From assembly GCA_021845645.1 (NCBI GenBank), contig JAJZVM010000049.1, positions 1 through 26,198 of the forward strand: a stretch of DNA of 26,198 bases. Direction: 5' to 3'. Shown piece by piece: positions 1 to 7,285 of this stretch (its first letter is position 1; every line of letters begins with the position of its first letter). The notes below the pieces were generated by a model that was given only the letters and a program-made list of their open reading frames with translations, was not told where the DNA came from and did no database searches. Source of the DNA: Bacillota bacterium (GTDB taxonomy: Bacteria > Bacillota_E > JAJZYS01 > JAJYTV01). Made by a program: the position numbers and the translations under genes.

Positions 1-636
1 GTTGAAGGTGCCGGCAGGCGTCGTCACCCTGGTCCGGTCGTTTGCGGTGAAGCCGATCGGTACCTCGGTGCCGGTCTTGATGATGGCATCCTGCACAAGC
101 TGCAGCTGGCCGGGCTTCACGTCGACGGCCGCGAGGGTGGGCAGAAGGGCGATGTTGGCTATCGTGTTCGGGCCGAACGGCATTTTCACGGTTGCCGTCT
201 TGCCGTCCACGTTGCCCGAGTCGACGATGTTCTTGCCCGCCACGCGCGCCGAGAACGTGACGCGGTGGCCAGGCGAGGTGATGACCTCCTCGGCCGAGAT
301 GAAGCGCAGCCCCGGGCGGGTGAGCACGACGCGGTCGTCCTCGACCTTGGTGCCGATCACCTGGTGCATGACGAGGAGGGTCCGATCCGGCCCCTGCTGC
401 GTGATCCGCCAGGTAACGGTGCCGGACAGGGCGCCGCTCAGCTGATAGTTCAGGCTCTGGGCCGGCAGGCTCGTGTGGGCGAAGGAGAAGCCGTTCGTCA
501 GGTTGTTCGACGTGTTCTGGGACGCGCTCTTCGACTTGTCTTGGCCGCGGTGCGGCGAGGGACCGCCGCACCCTGCGACGGCCACCGCCAACAGTGCTGG
601 CAGGGCTGCTGCTGCGAAGCGGGTCCAGTGGGACAT
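1..636 (-). CDS. Secreted lipoprotein of unknown function, C-terminus cut by window edge
   Basis: An open frame of 212 codons runs off the left edge of the window, so the C-terminus is missing. The start is ATG at 636 with GGAGGTG seven bases upstream. The N-terminus is a lipoprotein signal peptide: short n-region with Arg6, hydrophobic run, lipobox VAGC with Cys23. After a Ser/Asn/Lys-rich linker comes a soluble, probably beta-rich domain. The last visible residues, TTPAGTFN, resemble the repeated TPAGTF motif of DUF3108-like envelope proteins, but this is only a resemblance. It is the last visible gene downstream of ctaA on the same strand, 139 bases after its stop, so it may belong to the oxidase operon or have its own weak promoter there. 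Function is not recognised; an exported copper or heme helper is possible by context only. Confidence 0.75.
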   Translation of the reverse strand, partial: MSHWTRFAAAALPALLAVAVAGCGGPSPHRGQDKSKSASQNTSNNLTNGFSFAHTSLPAQSLNYQLSGALSGTVTWRITQQGPDRTLLVMHQVIGTKVEDDRVVLTRPGLRFISAEEVITSPGHRVTFSARVAGKNIVDSGNVDGKTATVKMPFGPNTIANIALLPTLAAVDVKPGQLQLVQDAIIKTGTEVPIGFTANDRTRVTTPAGTFN

Positions 637-775
637 GGTTGCACCTCCGGGTTGCTCGACAGTTCGATCCCCCAACTCCCAAATCACTATGCGATGTCGG
701 TCGCAAGGCCGCAAGATGAAAGGCTGCACGGGGGCACGGCCGCCGTCCGGATTGCCCGGGGCGGCGCCAGGTCCC

Positions 776-1684
776 TCAGGCGGCATCTGGCGCCGCCCGA
801 GGCCCAGGCAGGATCTCGAGGACCAGATAGGTGATCGCCGCGAAGAGCAGCGTCATCAGTGTGACGTGGAGCATGATGGCGCCGAGCGCGAGCGAGCTCG
901 CGACGAGGTACCAGCCGGAAAAGGCCTGCAGGAGGATCAGCCCGAGAACCCACGCAGAGCCCCGGCGCAGGTCCCACCGCGCGGTACGCGACCTGAACGC
1001 GAGATGCAGCCACAAGGCCCACAGCACCGCGATGGCGGCGGCGACGCGGTGGAGGTAGGGAATCCAGACCTGTCCGGCGAGGTGCGGCCAGAGCTGGCCG
1101 GAGCAGAGCGGCCAGCTCTGGCCGCACAGCATGCCTGTGCCGGTGTGCGAGACGTAGGCGCCGAGGTAGACGAGCAGGAAGACATAGGCGGCGAACGCGT
1201 AGACCAGCCGGCGCATGAGCGCCGGCACCGGGGCGCGGGCTGTGGCGCCACCTTGAGGGTTGGCCCCGGTCGCCTGGTGCAGGCGCAGATCGAGGCCGAA
1301 CGTGCCGGCGAAGGCCACAAGCGAGATGCCGAAGTGCGATGCCAGCACTGCCGGCGCGGTCGGGAAGAGGACCGCGGCCGCGCCGAGACCGGCCTGGATG
1401 AACGTGAACAGGAACATCAGCACGGCGAGCACGCGCACCTCGACACGCCTGCCCCACCTGAGCCAGGCCCAGACGGCCAGCCAGACGACCAGGATGCCGA
1501 CCAGCCCCGAGACGAAGCGGTGGCCGTACTCCACCACGCCGTGCAGGTCGAATGGCGGTGTGAACTGCCCTTCGCAAAGCGGCCAGTGGCGACCGCAGCC
1601 CTGGGCGGAACCTGTTTCGGTCACGAGAAAGCCGACGATGACGACGACGAACATCAGGATGTTCGTGACGCGCGCGAGCAGCAC
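776..1684 (-). CDS. ctaA: Heme A synthase (CtaA/COX15 family)
   Basis: Membrane enzyme that oxidises the C8 methyl of heme O to give heme A for aa3/caa3 oxidase. The 302-residue protein has about eight membrane segments and matches Bacillus CtaA closely. The first loop has LVTETGSAQGCGRHWPLC and the second half repeats the pattern as CGQSWPLC, giving the two loop cysteine pairs. Candidate heme-ligand histidines lie in EYGHRF, ASHFGIS, YLHRVA and MLHVTL. The GTG at 1684 is the only ordinary start near the correct length, but it has no Shine-Dalgarno. A good GGAGG lies nine bases before an in-frame ACG at 1717-1715, so the true start may be upstream (see findings). It follows the DUF420 gene, and ctaB lies two genes upstream, consistent with a heme B to O to A pathway within the operon. 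Confidence 0.95.
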   Translation of the reverse strand: MLLARVTNILMFVVVIVGFLVTETGSAQGCGRHWPLCEGQFTPPFDLHGVVEYGHRFVSGLVGILVVWLAVWAWLRWGRRVEVRVLAVLMFLFTFIQAGLGAAAVLFPTAPAVLASHFGISLVAFAGTFGLDLRLHQATGANPQGGATARAPVPALMRRLVYAFAAYVFLLVYLGAYVSHTGTGMLCGQSWPLCSGQLWPHLAGQVWIPYLHRVAAAIAVLWALWLHLAFRSRTARWDLRRGSAWVLGLILLQAFSGWYLVASSLALGAIMLHVTLMTLLFAAITYLVLEILPGPRAAPDAA

Positions 1685-1738
1685 GAGGCTTCGCGGTGGC
1701 GGCGTGGGACTGTGCGTGGCTCAGGACCTCCAGTGGCC

Positions 1739-2191
1739 CTAGTGGCCGATGATCGCGCGGAACATGTTGGTGGTGGCGCCGGACGGGAACAGGATATACA
1801 GCATGAGAAAGACGCCCAGGCCCATGGCGGCCGCGATGAACCACGAGGCGGCGGTCCAGGGCGCGATGCGCCGGTGCTGGGGGAAACGGCCCCTGAGAGC
1901 GTAGCGCAGCGTCACGATGCCGAGCGCGGCCGCAAGCGTGGCGAGAACGGTGTGGATCTGCAGGAACACGAGGTAGGGCAAGGCCCACGCCTGCGGACCG
2001 CCGTAGTTCGTGTCCCCGACGAGCAGCGACTTCAGCATGTAGCTGACAAAGAAGGCCACGGCGAGTGCGCTCGCCGTGAGCATGTAACGCCTGTGCACGT
2101 CAGGCCTGCCGCGGCGGATGGCCCGCCAGCCGAGGGCGACCGAGAGGGCCGAGAGCAGCATGAACGACTCGTTGAGATAGGCGAGAACCAC
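1739..2191 (-). CDS. DUF420 membrane protein, CtaM/YozB-like oxidase assembly factor
   Basis: This 150-residue protein has four predicted membrane segments and conserved histidines (DVHRRYM, LQIHTV, QHRRIAPWT), typical of DUF420. In Staphylococcus the family member CtaM is needed for active aa3-type oxidase, and Bacillus YozB belongs to the same family; a role in heme A oxidase assembly is therefore inferred from family and position. Start is GTG at 2191 with GGAGG seven bases upstream. It sits between ctaB (40 bases upstream) and ctaA (about 54 bases downstream), all on one strand. No sign of damage. Confidence 0.88.
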   Translation of the reverse strand: MVLAYLNESFMLLSALSVALGWRAIRRGRPDVHRRYMLTASALAVAFFVSYMLKSLLVGDTNYGGPQAWALPYLVFLQIHTVLATLAAALGIVTLRYALRGRFPQHRRIAPWTAASWFIAAAMGLGVFLMLYILFPSGATTNMFRAIIGH

Positions 2192-2231
2192 GGTCTTGCC
2201 TCCGATTGCGCCGTATCGCCTTGAGACTGCC

Positions 2232-3149
2232 TCAGATGGCGTGGACGTTCAAGACCATCGCCGCGAAGAGCAGCGTCAGGTAGACGAGCGAATAGCCGAA
2301 GGTGGCCTTCGCCCAGCGCACCTGCGGTAACCGCTCGCGCAACAGGCCGATGCACATGGCGACGAAGCCGAGACCGAGCAGCGAGGCCGCGATGAGGTAG
2401 AGGCTGCCGACGACACCGGTCAGGTAGAGGCCGAGCGTCGCGAAGAGGAGCATCAGGGTGTACATCAGCGACTGCACCTTCGTCACGCGTTCTCCCCGCG
2501 CCACCGGCATCATCGGGACCTGCGCCCGGCGGTAGTCCTCCTGGCGGAAAAGCGCCAGGGACCAGAAGTGGGCAGGTGTCCACAGGAAGATGATCAGGAA
2601 CATCCAGACGGCCGCGAGCGACAGGTGTCCGGTGACGGCGGCCCAGCCGATCAGCGGCGGGAACGCGCCGGCGCCGCCGCCGATCACGATGTTCTGCGGC
2701 GTGCTGCGCTTGAGCCACATCGTGTAGATGCCGACGTAGTAGACGAATCCCGCCAGGGACAGAAGAGCGGTCAGGAGGTTCAGGTTCAGCAACAGGCCGA
2801 ACGAGACCGCCTCGAGTGCTACGCCGAGCGCCAAGGAGCGCAGCGCGGGAATCCGGCCGGACGGCACGGGCCTGTCGGCGGTGCGGGCCATCAAACCGTC
2901 GATGTCGCGGTCGTACCACATGTTGACGGCGTGGGCGCCGCCCGCCGAGAGGGCGAGCCCGATCGTGCCGACGAACGATGGCCAGAACGCTGGCAGCCCG
3001 TGCGAGGCCACGACCATGGCGCAGTACGACGTGATGATGAGCAGCAGGACGATGCGTGGCTTGAGCAGTTGGATGTAGTCGCCGAACGTGGCGACGCCTG
3101 CGCTGCTGCGTGCCGCTTCGATGCCGAGAGGATTCGCCAAGGAGGCCAT
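2232..3149 (-). CDS. ctaB: Protoheme IX farnesyltransferase (heme O synthase)
   Basis: UbiA-superfamily membrane prenyltransferase that adds farnesyl to heme B, making heme O for CtaA. Seen: LLKPRI near residue 30, the first aspartate-rich site NMWYDRDIDGLMART, then DRPVPSGR, and the second-half motif WTPAHFWSLAL with DYRRAQVPMMPV. Length 305 fits the family, with about nine membrane segments. The ATG at 3149 is immediately preceded by GGGAG, too close for normal use. The in-frame TTG at 3140 lies nine bases after the same GGGAG and may be the real start, which would shorten the protein by three residues. It follows ctaF by 32 bases in the oxidase operon. Confidence 0.95.
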   Translation of the reverse strand: MASLANPLGIEAARSSAGVATFGDYIQLLKPRIVLLLIITSYCAMVVASHGLPAFWPSFVGTIGLALSAGGAHAVNMWYDRDIDGLMARTADRPVPSGRIPALRSLALGVALEAVSFGLLLNLNLLTALLSLAGFVYYVGIYTMWLKRSTPQNIVIGGGAGAFPPLIGWAAVTGHLSLAAVWMFLIIFLWTPAHFWSLALFRQEDYRRAQVPMMPVARGERVTKVQSLMYTLMLLFATLGLYLTGVVGSLYLIAASLLGLGFVAMCIGLLRERLPQVRWAKATFGYSLVYLTLLFAAMVLNVHAI

Positions 3150-3181
3150 CTCCCGAGGAACCGATTGGAGCGCGCGGGGTT

Positions 3182-3490
3182 CTATGCCCAGCTTTGGATC
3201 AGGATCATGAGGCAGGTCCCGATCAGGGCGGCGAACATCAGGCCGCCCGCGAAGAAGTAGCTGTACAGGTGGCGGCTGCCGCGCAGGTGCATGAACAGGA
3301 ACGCCTGCATCAGCACCTGCACGATGGCGAGGACGATCAGAACGGGCATGACCACGGCGGGCGCGAGGCCGATCTCGACCAGGAACACGGCGGCCAGCGT
3401 CAGGACGAGGCTCAGGACGCCGATCGTGATGTAGAGAGCCTTCTGCGAGCGGTCAGCCTTGGTCGGCAGCAGGGACGACTCCTGGCTCAA
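3182..3490 (-). CDS. ctaF: Cytochrome c oxidase subunit IV (prokaryotic type, CtaF)
   Basis: Small 102-residue membrane subunit with three hydrophobic segments and the family pattern AFLFMHLRG in the second half, as in prokaryotic COX4. The open frame continues far upstream through ctaE in another frame, so length alone misleads. The start chosen is TTG at 3490, with AGGTGG seven bases upstream and only two bases after the ctaE stop, which implies translational coupling. The N-terminus MSQESSLLPTKADRSQK is then a short charged tail before the first helix at about residue 21. It stabilises the oxidase core and has no catalytic residues. Confidence 0.9.
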   Translation of the reverse strand: MSQESSLLPTKADRSQKALYITIGVLSLVLTLAAVFLVEIGLAPAVVMPVLIVLAIVQVLMQAFLFMHLRGSRHLYSYFFAGGLMFAALIGTCLMILIQSWA

Positions 3491-3492
3491 CG

Positions 3493-4116
3493 CTAGCCCA
3501 CCTTTCCTGCGAGATAGACGAGAGTGAAGATGACAACCCAGACGACATCGACAAAGTGCCAGTAGAGGCTCATGACGAAGACCTTCGTCGTCCGGTCTTC
3601 GTTGATGCCGTGCTTCATCGACTGGAAGAGGAGCAGCAGGATCCAGAACACGCCGAACGCTACGTGCAGGCCGTGAAACCCTGTCAGGGTGAAGAACGCG
3701 GAGCCGAAGGCGCTCGTCTGCAGCGTCAGGCCGCCGTGGTAGAACGTGTAGAACTCGTAGCCCTGGAACTCGAGGAAGAACAGGCCGAGGAGCGCCGTCA
3801 ACCATAGCCAGAGCTGCATGCCGCGCACGTCGCGCCGCTGCATCGCCGCGACGCCCAGGACCACCGTGAGGCTGCTCGTGAGCAGGATCAGCGTGGCCAC
3901 CGTGGTGAGCGGCAGGTCGAAGATCTGGGCCCCTGTCGGCCCGTGCGCGACACCCAGGTGCAGACCGAGATAACTGCCGATCAAGGAGGCGAAGAAGGCG
4001 CACTCGCCAGCGAGGAAGATCCAGATGCCGAGGATGCGATGGTCCTTGGGCAGCCCGAGTTCCTGGGACGTCTCGTGGGCGATCGCGATGCGCGTGGTCT
4101 CGCTGTGGGCGCTCAC
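3493..4116 (-). CDS. ctaE: Cytochrome c oxidase subunit III
   Basis: Membrane subunit III of the heme-copper oxidase, 207 residues, with five predicted helices as in Bacillus CtaE rather than the seven of mitochondrial forms. Family motifs seen: IFLAGECAFFASL near residue 33, FFLEFQGYEF mid-protein, FHGLHVAFG, and the C-terminal SLYWHFVDVVWVVIF. Start is GTG at 4116 with GGGAGGTG seven bases upstream. The start codon overlaps the ctaD stop as GTGA, so the two are translationally coupled. Confidence 0.96.
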   Translation of the reverse strand: MSAHSETTRIAIAHETSQELGLPKDHRILGIWIFLAGECAFFASLIGSYLGLHLGVAHGPTGAQIFDLPLTTVATLILLTSSLTVVLGVAAMQRRDVRGMQLWLWLTALLGLFFLEFQGYEFYTFYHGGLTLQTSAFGSAFFTLTGFHGLHVAFGVFWILLLLFQSMKHGINEDRTTKVFVMSLYWHFVDVVWVVIFTLVYLAGKVG

Positions 4117-5975
4117 TCGGCCGCACCTCCCGCCGGGACATGGGGGTGCACGTGGTAGCCGTGATCCTCATGCACGAGCTGCAGCCCGATCTGCCAGAAG
4201 GCGGCCAGCAGCGCGATCAGCGCGAGCCAGTCGACATGCAGCAGGGCTCCGTAGCCGGCGATGACGATGGTCAGGGCGAGGAAGAACGGCGAGAGCGACG
4301 GCGACGGCATGTGGATCGGTCCGAGGGGCTCCGCCTTCGGCAGTTCCTTGCCCTGTCGCTTGGCGACCCAGTAGGCGTCGCGGTCCTCGATCAGGGGCAC
4401 CTGCGCGAAGTTGTACTCCGGCGTCGGCGACGGTATGGACCACTCGAGCGATCGGCCGTCCCACGGATCCTGCTCGAGATCCGGCTTGCGCAGGAACGTC
4501 GAGATGAGGTTGTAGAGCAGGACGAGCATGCCTGCCAGCAGGATGAACGCCCCGATCGTGGCGATCTGGTTCGGCGTCGTCCAGCCGTAACCTGGCGCGT
4601 ACGTCGAGATGCGGCGCGGCATGCCCTCGAGCCCGAGGATGTGCATCGGGAAGAACGTCACGTTGAAGCCGACGAAGACAAGCCAGAAGTTCCAGCGGCC
4701 GAGCCGCTCGCTCAGGAGCCGTCCCCAGATCCGCGGGAACCAGAAGTACAGTCCGGCCAGGGCCGCCATCAGGGTGCCGCCGAACAGCACATAGTGGAAG
4801 TGCGCCACGACGAAGTAGCTGTCGTTGTACTGCAGGTCGGCGGGAGCCATTGCGAGCATCACGCCGCTGATGCCGCCGATCACGAAGAGCGGGATGAACG
4901 ACAGGGCGTAGAGGTTCGCGGTGGTGAAGCGGATCTGGCCGCCCCAGAGCGTCGCGAGCCAGTTGAAGATCTTTATGCCCGTAGGCACGGCGATCAGCAT
5001 GGAGGTGATGGCGAAGATCGTGTTGACGATGGGGCCGAGTCCGTCCGCGAACATGTGGTGCGTCCAGACCATGAACGACAGGAACGCGATCACCGAGAGC
5101 GCCAGGGCCATCGACTCGTAGCCGAAGAGCGGCTTGCGGCTGAACGTCGGGATGATCTCGGAGATGATGCCGAACGCCGGCAGGATCACGATGTACACCT
5201 CGGGGTGGCCGAAGATCCAGAAGAGGTTCTGCCAGAGGAGCGCGTTTCCGCCGAGCGGGATGTTGAAGAAGTTTGCGTGGAACAGCCGGTCCATCATCTG
5301 CAGGATGAGGTTGACGGTGATCGGCGGGAACGCGAACAGGATCAGCAGCATCGTGATCAGCGCGGACCAGGTGAACATCGGCATGCGCAGAAGGCGCATG
5401 CCTGGGGCCCGCATGTTGAGGATGGTCACGAGGAAGTTGATCGCGGTCATGAGCGTGCCGATGCCGGTGATCTGCAGACCGATGTCGTAGAAGTCGACGC
5501 CGGCGCCAGGGCTGAAGTGGCCGCCGGAGAGCGGCACGTAGTTGAACCAGCCGGCGTCAGGGGCGCCGCCCATGAACCAGCTCGTGTACATGAACAGCCC
5601 GCCCAGGACGAAGAGCCAGAGGGAGAGCGAGTTCATGCGTGGGAACGCGACGTCGCGCGCGCCGATCTGCAGCGGCACGATCGCGTTGATATAACCGATG
5701 AGGATCGGCATCGCCACAAGGAAGATCATCGTCACGCCGTGCATCGTGAAGAGCTGGTTGAACGTTTCGGCGGAGACCACATGGTTGTTCGGCTGCCAGA
5801 GCTGGATGCGCACGAGGAGCGCCTCCGCGCCGCCGAAGGCCATGAAGAACAGCGCCGCGTAGATGTACATGATACCGATCTTCTTGTGGTCGACACTCGC
5901 GATCCACGCCCAGATGCCGCGGTAGCTGGGCGCCTGTCGATGCGCGAGAGTCACGCGCTCGGTGATCGCCGCCAT
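4113..5975 (-). CDS. ctaD: Cytochrome c oxidase subunit I (heme-copper oxidase, A1 type)
   Basis: Catalytic subunit that reduces oxygen to water and pumps protons. The 620 residues match the long Bacillus type, with an extra C-terminal membrane part ending in a His-rich tail. Visible metal ligands: His79 in TMHGVTM (low-spin heme), His257 in FGHPEVYIVILP, with Tyr261 placed for the His-Tyr crosslink and Glu259 of the D channel, His306-His307 (CuB), and His392/His394 in AHFHYVLFGG (hemes). Lys334 in PTGIKIFNW fits the K channel. The GHPEV motif places it in the A1 group. Start is ATG at 5975 with AGGAGGT seven bases upstream. It lies 24 bases after ctaC and overlaps ctaE by four. Confidence 0.98.
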   Translation of the reverse strand: MAAITERVTLAHRQAPSYRGIWAWIASVDHKKIGIMYIYAALFFMAFGGAEALLVRIQLWQPNNHVVSAETFNQLFTMHGVTMIFLVAMPILIGYINAIVPLQIGARDVAFPRMNSLSLWLFVLGGLFMYTSWFMGGAPDAGWFNYVPLSGGHFSPGAGVDFYDIGLQITGIGTLMTAINFLVTILNMRAPGMRLLRMPMFTWSALITMLLILFAFPPITVNLILQMMDRLFHANFFNIPLGGNALLWQNLFWIFGHPEVYIVILPAFGIISEIIPTFSRKPLFGYESMALALSVIAFLSFMVWTHHMFADGLGPIVNTIFAITSMLIAVPTGIKIFNWLATLWGGQIRFTTANLYALSFIPLFVIGGISGVMLAMAPADLQYNDSYFVVAHFHYVLFGGTLMAALAGLYFWFPRIWGRLLSERLGRWNFWLVFVGFNVTFFPMHILGLEGMPRRISTYAPGYGWTTPNQIATIGAFILLAGMLVLLYNLISTFLRKPDLEQDPWDGRSLEWSIPSPTPEYNFAQVPLIEDRDAYWVAKRQGKELPKAEPLGPIHMPSPSLSPFFLALTIVIAGYGALLHVDWLALIALLAAFWQIGLQLVHEDHGYHVHPHVPAGGAAE

Positions 5976-5999
5976 GGTCCGTACCTCCTGTTGCGCGGT

Positions 6000-7019
6000 C
6001 TACTTCAGGGCCTGCAGGAAGGCGACGAGGGATTGGATCTGGCCCTGCGAAAGGCCGAGGTCCGGCATCCTGGCGCCCGGCTTGACGGCCGGCGGGTTGC
6101 GCAGCCAGGCTGCTAGGCCCTCCGCCGTGTTCGGCAGCGTGCCGGCGGCGATGGTCGGGCGTTCGGCAAGCGCCGTGAGGTTCGGTCCCACCGTGCCATG
6201 GAACGGTGTGCCCTGGATGGTGTGGCAGGTGGCGCAGTTTTGCTTGAACAGGGCGAGTCCGGCCTTCTCCGCGGGGGTCGTCGCCGAGACGGTGTCATGC
6301 CGCATGTGCCTCAGCCACTTCTGGAAGTCGGCCGGCGACTGGGCGAGCACCGTGAACTTCATGTAGGCGTGACCCGCGCCGCAGAGCTGTGCGCACTGGC
6401 CGTAGTAGAGACCAGGCCTGGAGGCCTCGAGCCAGAGGTTGTTTGTCCGGCCGGGGATCAGGTCGGTCTTGCCGCCGAGTTCCGGGACCCAGAAGGAATG
6501 GATGACGTCGGCCGACTGCAGGCTGAAGTTGACCTTCTCACCAACGGGGATGTGCAGCTGGTTGGCCGTCACGACGCCCGTGCCGGGGTAGCGGAATTCC
6601 CACCAGTACTGGTGGCCGATGACCTGTACCTGGACGGTGCCCTTGCCGGTCTGCGGCGTGCCGAGCGCGAACGCGTAGTGCACGGTCGTGATCGAGAGCA
6701 CGACGATGATGATGATCGGCACGATCGTCCACGCGATCTCAAGGGCCGTGCTGCCGTGCACCTGCTTGGGCAGGGCCTGGTCCGTCTTGCGGGCGCGGAA
6801 GCGGATCAGCGAGTATACAAAGACACCGAGAACCACGAGGAAGATGACGGTCATGATCGCGAGACTCTCGTAAAGCATGCTCAGCTGCGCTTGCGCGACG
6901 GGGCCGGCTGGCGAGAGCGTCGACTGCTTGCCGAGCCCGCATCCGCCGAGCAGGATCGCCGCTAGGGTCACGACCAGAGGCAGCGACACCTTGAAGTCGG
7001 GCCTGCGATGCCATCTCAA
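6000..7019 (-). CDS. ctaC: Cytochrome c oxidase subunit II with fused cytochrome c (caa3 type), lipoprotein
   Basis: Electron-entry subunit. From TTG at 7019 (GGAGGG nine bases upstream) the protein has 339 residues: basic n-region MRWHRRPDFK, hydrophobic core and lipobox LLGGC with Cys27, two membrane helices, then the CuA cupredoxin domain with His in VIHSFW and the CxxxCxxxHxxM set in QCAQLCGAGHAYM. A C-terminal class I cytochrome c domain has CATCH and a late Met in GARMPDLGL. The frame extends upstream to an ATG at 7115, but that would add 32 unsuitable residues before the signal peptide, so the TTG is preferred. First gene of the cta operon, with a promoter about 100 bases upstream. Confidence 0.96.
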   Translation of the reverse strand: MRWHRRPDFKVSLPLVVTLAAILLGGCGLGKQSTLSPAGPVAQAQLSMLYESLAIMTVIFLVVLGVFVYSLIRFRARKTDQALPKQVHGSTALEIAWTIVPIIIIVVLSITTVHYAFALGTPQTGKGTVQVQVIGHQYWWEFRYPGTGVVTANQLHIPVGEKVNFSLQSADVIHSFWVPELGGKTDLIPGRTNNLWLEASRPGLYYGQCAQLCGAGHAYMKFTVLAQSPADFQKWLRHMRHDTVSATTPAEKAGLALFKQNCATCHTIQGTPFHGTVGPNLTALAERPTIAAGTLPNTAEGLAAWLRNPPAVKPGARMPDLGLSQGQIQSLVAFLQALK

Positions 7020-7128
7020 AGATCTCCGCCCTCCGATCTTGCCGGCCAGGGCCTCTGGCCCCTGTCTCTGGGCTGACAAGGGGTCTGCCAACGAGCGCAG
7101 GGCCAGGTGGCCCAATCACGTTTCCGAC

Positions 7129-7157
7129 AGGATACCGAATAAGTGTCCAAATGCCAA
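7129..7157 (-). promoter_or_regulatory. Sigma-A-type promoter for the cta operon
   Basis: On the minus strand TTGGCA (7157-7152; five of six to TTGACA) is followed after exactly 17 bases by TATCCT (7134-7129; four of six). Transcription would begin near 7122, giving a leader of about 100 bases before the ctaC TTG. The site overlaps one copy of the CATNTGGAC motif. Seen by eye; not tested. Confidence 0.55.
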
Positions 7158-7210
7158 GTGAAAACGTCACCAGGACAGGCCATATGGACACACGCGTCGG
7201 CCATGTGGAC
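7145..7210. promoter_or_regulatory. Three copies of CATNTGGAC in the divergent control region
   Basis: The nine-base motif occurs at 7145-7153 (minus strand, CATTTGGAC), 7181-7189 (plus, CATATGGAC) and 7202-7210 (plus, CATGTGGAC). The two plus copies extend to GGCCATRTGGAC and are 21 bases apart, two helical turns. The first overlaps the -35/spacer of the cta promoter; the others lie upstream of it and ahead of the plus-strand ATPase gene. The rest of 7020-7285 shows no gene with normal codon use: codons before about 7235 have much lower third-position GC than the genes around them. The binding protein is unknown. Confidence 0.4.
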
Positions 7211-7285
7211 CTAACGCGAAAATGTCGTTGCAGGATGCGGCGAGCCAAGGCGGAAACTGTCCTGCAGAGCCGTTGGGAGGCGATC

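Noticed and set aside
473..2224. A 583-codon plus-strand frame opposite ctaA and the DUF420 gene
   Set aside because: Highly charged low-complexity protein with no motif; the minus strand has clear family matches and ribosome sites.
3491..4171. Upstream extension of the ctaF frame to give a 329-residue protein
   Set aside because: The extra part overlaps ctaE out of frame and is Arg/Pro-rich nonsense; ctaF has a TTG with a good ribosome site at 3490.
4140..6116. A 658-codon open frame on the plus strand, antisense to ctaD
   Set aside because: It mirrors ctaD codon by codon, is full of Arg, Glu, Asp, His and Gln and lacks any domain; such frames are usual opposite strongly biased GC-rich genes.
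7151..7285. Starting the Mrp-like ATPase at ATG 7151 or 7184
   Set aside because: Those codons have low third-position GC unlike genes here, lie on the cta promoter and repeat motifs, and lack a ribosome site; TTG 7286 has GGGAGG at the right distance.
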